Positions 20,008 through 22,105 of a stretch of 22,105 nucleotides of DNA are shown piece by piece. A program made the translations under genes and the position numbers. A model generated the notes under the pieces. It did no database searches. It worked only from the letters and a program-made list of their open reading frames with translations, and had not been told where the DNA came from. Each line of letters begins with the position of its first letter. The first letter of the stretch is position 1. This DNA is from a virus, in IMG/VR virus record IMGVR_UViG_3300022934_000224, positions 1-22,105 of that record, one strand, 5' to 3'.

Positions 20008-21357
20008 ATGCAAAAACCCTTTGAGCATCAAAAAGCAACAACCGACTTCATTCTCAATAACCCCAGAGTTCTCATCACAAGCGATCCCGGCACAGGAAAA
20101 ACACGTTCTGTCCTTGATGCTTACGCCAAACGGAATGACGGCAAACTTCTTGTACTTGCACCACTCAGCATCCTTGGAGCCAGTTGGGGAGACGACTGCG
20201 CTAAGTTTCAACCGAAACTAAAGTACTCCATCGCATACGCCCGCAATCGGGCAGACGCATTCAAAGCCGACGTAGATATCGTTATCACTAACCATGACGC
20301 GGTGAAGTGGTTGGTTAAAAACCCAGACGTACTGGATGGCTTTAGCACTATTTGTATTGACGAATTTACAGCGTTCAAAAACAAAGACAGTCAGCGCAGC
20401 AAAGCCATGGCAAAACTGGTCAAGCTATTTGAGTACCGCATTGCTATGTCCGGTACGCCTAACAGCAATACCATTCTTGACGTATGGCACCCTACCCTAC
20501 TAGTCGATGACGGTGTTCGTCTCGGTCACCGGTTCTATGGTTTCCGTAACGCTGTCTGTACTCCTCAGTTCAACGGCTTTGCCAATGTGTGGGTCGACAA
20601 GCCCGAAGCGCAGGAAATCGTTGCTGCTGCTATTAAAGACATCAACATCCGATACACCTTGGAAGCTTGTCTTGATATGCCAGAGCAATCTGTCCACACC
20701 ATGTATGTGAACTTGCCACCCAATATACTCAAGCAATACAACACGCTCGCTGATGAGTCAGTGCTGTACACCGGCAAAGGCACAATCAATGCAATTCATG
20801 CAGGTGCCAAAGTCAAAAAGCTTTTACAGCTGTGTACTGGTGCCATTTACGACGATCATGGCACACCTATTACGGTTCATGATGACCGCTACAAGCTAGT
20901 TTTAGATCTTGTGCAAGCACGCGAGCACTCGCTCGTTGCATTCAACTGGCGACACGAGCGCGAAAAGCTAACCGAGCTGTCAGAACAAGCCGGTATTAAA
21001 TACGACTTTATCGACGGCAGCACACCTGCCAACAAACGCAAAGACATCGTTGACCACATGCAGTCAGGTCAGCTGCAGGTTGTGTATGCACATCCACAGT
21101 CTGCAGGTCACGGTCTTACGTTAACTCGCGCTACATCAGTTATCTGGGCATCACCCACTTACAACGCTGAGCATTATCAGCAGTTCAATCGACGGATCTA
21201 CCGTGCCGGTCAAACAGCTAAGACCGAGGTAATTCAGATTGCCGCTCGCGACACTTGGGAACCTGATGTCTACGACAAATTACAAACCAAACTCGGACGA
21301 ATGGAAGACTTACTTAATGTACTCAACAAACTTAATGAACTAAGGAAAACAGCATGA
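20008..21357 (+). CDS. SNF2-type DEAD-box-like helicase
   Basis: This 449-aa protein has a Q-motif-like FEHQK at the N-terminus, Walker A DPGTGKT (26-32), Walker B IDEF (117-120), motif III SGTP (148-151), and a second RecA-like domain ending in motif VI QQFNRRIYRAGQTAK. The R-IYRAGQ box is typical of SNF2 proteins, which translocate on double-stranded DNA. Phage members are short and lack chromatin domains; they probably act in recombination or fork remodelling. The ATG at 20008 has only a weak GGAAA; ATG 19994 is in another frame. The stop overlaps the next start (ATGA). Confidence 0.9.
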   Translation: MQKPFEHQKATTDFILNNPRVLITSDPGTGKTRSVLDAYAKRNDGKLLVLAPLSILGASWGDDCAKFQPKLKYSIAYARNRADAFKADVDIVITNHDAVKWLVKNPDVLDGFSTICIDEFTAFKNKDSQRSKAMAKLVKLFEYRIAMSGTPNSNTILDVWHPTLLVDDGVRLGHRFYGFRNAVCTPQFNGFANVWVDKPEAQEIVAAAIKDINIRYTLEACLDMPEQSVHTMYVNLPPNILKQYNTLADESVLYTGKGTINAIHAGAKVKKLLQLCTGAIYDDHGTPITVHDDRYKLVLDLVQAREHSLVAFNWRHEREKLTELSEQAGIKYDFIDGSTPANKRKDIVDHMQSGQLQVVYAHPQSAGHGLTLTRATSVIWASPTYNAEHYQQFNRRIYRAGQTAKTEVIQIAARDTWEPDVYDKLQTKLGRMEDLLNVLNKLNELRKTA

Positions 21358-21719
21358 ACCTAGGTGACATAATCGAAAAACGCGTTGCTAACAAAAAAGC
21401 AATTGATGATGTTAATGCTCAACTTAAAGAGCTTAACAAGCAAAAAAGCGAACTCGACTGGGATCTCATCCAGACATTAGATCAACAAGGGCAGACCAAA
21501 GCAGCAAACGACGCTGCATCTGTAGCTGTCCGTGAAGAAGTTGTACCGCAAGTCGAAGACTGGGAACAGTTTTTTGAATGGCTTGCAGAGACACGCAACT
21601 TTGAAGTTTTACAACGCCGGCTATCAAGCACTGCATGCAGAGAACTGTGGGCTTTGGGCGTTGCAATCCCTGGAGTAACACCGCGAGAGCTTCGCAAAAT
21701 AGCAATACGTGTAAATTAA
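21354..21719 (+). CDS. 121-aa protein with N-terminal coiled coil
   Basis: The ATG at 21354 overlaps the helicase stop, with AAGGAAA before it. Residues 5-45 are a coiled coil. The C-terminal half (EDWEQFFEWLAE, then LQRRLSSTACRELW, then PGVTPRELRKIAIRV) forms an orderly globular part seen in small uncharacterised proteins near phage replication genes. Coupling to the SNF2 helicase suggests a partner, but no function is known. Confidence 0.75.
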   Translation: MNLGDIIEKRVANKKAIDDVNAQLKELNKQKSELDWDLIQTLDQQGQTKAANDAASVAVREEVVPQVEDWEQFFEWLAETRNFEVLQRRLSSTACRELWALGVAIPGVTPRELRKIAIRVN

Positions 21720-21732
21720 TAGGAAACCAAAG

Positions 21733-22105
21733 ATGACTAACTTAGCAATTCTTGAAGACAAAATCCCTGCTCACCTCAAAGATGTCATGGATGGCATCGG
21801 TCGCGGCAACGAGAACGTTGGTAACAACGTTATCATTCCGCAGATTGTACAGGTGCATGCTTCATCTAAGGTAGTACAAGAAGGTGACGGCGACTGGAAG
21901 CCGGGCGATTTTCGCAACATCGTGACTGATGAGCGATTTCCAAAAAGTTTTACCTGTCTCAATATCACGGTGTTCTGTTATTGGACTTGCAAGCCAAAAT
22001 ACGGCGTACAGGTCAATGACTACCGTGCTTATCACTTTGAAACAGAAGCTGAAGCGCACGAGCACCTCAATAATCTCGAAGATGCTAACAAGCAAAACTA
22101 CGAGA
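21733..22105 (+). CDS. Hypothetical protein (partial, C-terminus outside window)
   Basis: The ATG at 21733 follows AGGAAACC at 21721-21728, 13 bases after the preceding stop. The 124 visible residues open MTNLAILEDKIPAHLKDVMD and contain a possible OB-like beta region (NVIIPQIVQVH, then FPKSFTCLNITVFCYWTC). The DNA metabolism setting makes a single-strand DNA-binding protein conceivable, but no diagnostic motif is visible. Confidence 0.7.
   Translation, partial: MTNLAILEDKIPAHLKDVMDGIGRGNENVGNNVIIPQIVQVHASSKVVQEGDGDWKPGDFRNIVTDERFPKSFTCLNITVFCYWTCKPKYGVQVNDYRAYHFETEAEAHEHLNNLEDANKQNYE

Overview
This window looks like part of the genome of a tailed double-stranded DNA phage (Caudoviricetes), probably podovirus-like. 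It carries a P22-type portal, both terminase subunits, a family A DNA polymerase, a primase-helicase, and many short genes packed head to tail. Gene ends often overlap (ATGA) and most starts have a GGAG-type ribosome binding site, which suggests a Gram-negative host. No integrase, repressor, lysis gene or RNA polymerase is visible, so lifestyle and host cannot be fixed from this window.

Layout. Positions 1-3862 read leftward: HNH endonuclease-like protein, a 93-aa orphan, terminase small subunit, terminase large subunit, and a portal that runs off the left edge. Positions 3863-4131 form an AT-rich divergent gap. Everything after that reads rightward. 4132-5179 holds five small genes, two or three of them membrane proteins. 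5180-5702 has no gene but carries a cluster of 15 exact GTGCCA/TGGCAC hexamers, helically phased and in two opposing orientations, which is the best candidate for a replication origin. 5703-6914 holds three genes and ends at a strong terminator. 7011-9909 is a run of very small genes with a complete tRNA-Tyr. 9893-12684 is an AAA ATPase / unknown / metallopeptidase-VWA cassette. 12728-15225 carries DNA polymerase and a CsrA-like protein. 15263-18542 carries a PrimPol-SF3 helicase fusion and a Cas4/RecB-like nuclease, followed by a terminator. 18628-22105 has small membrane proteins, a phage gp88-like protein, an SNF2-type helicase, a coiled-coil protein and a truncated last gene.

How the parts fit. 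Polymerase, primase-helicase, nuclease and SNF2 helicase form a replication and recombination module. A 17-bp palindrome, TATTAG-N5-CTAATA, occurs seven times. Six copies lie directly upstream of genes and one overlaps a start codon. In five copies a TTG/GTG-type -35 box sits exactly 17 bp before a TAATAT-like -10 that overlaps the right arm. These look like a set of co-regulated promoter-operators linking early, replication and packaging genes. With the phage CsrA-like protein and the iteron cluster, they are the least expected signals in the window.
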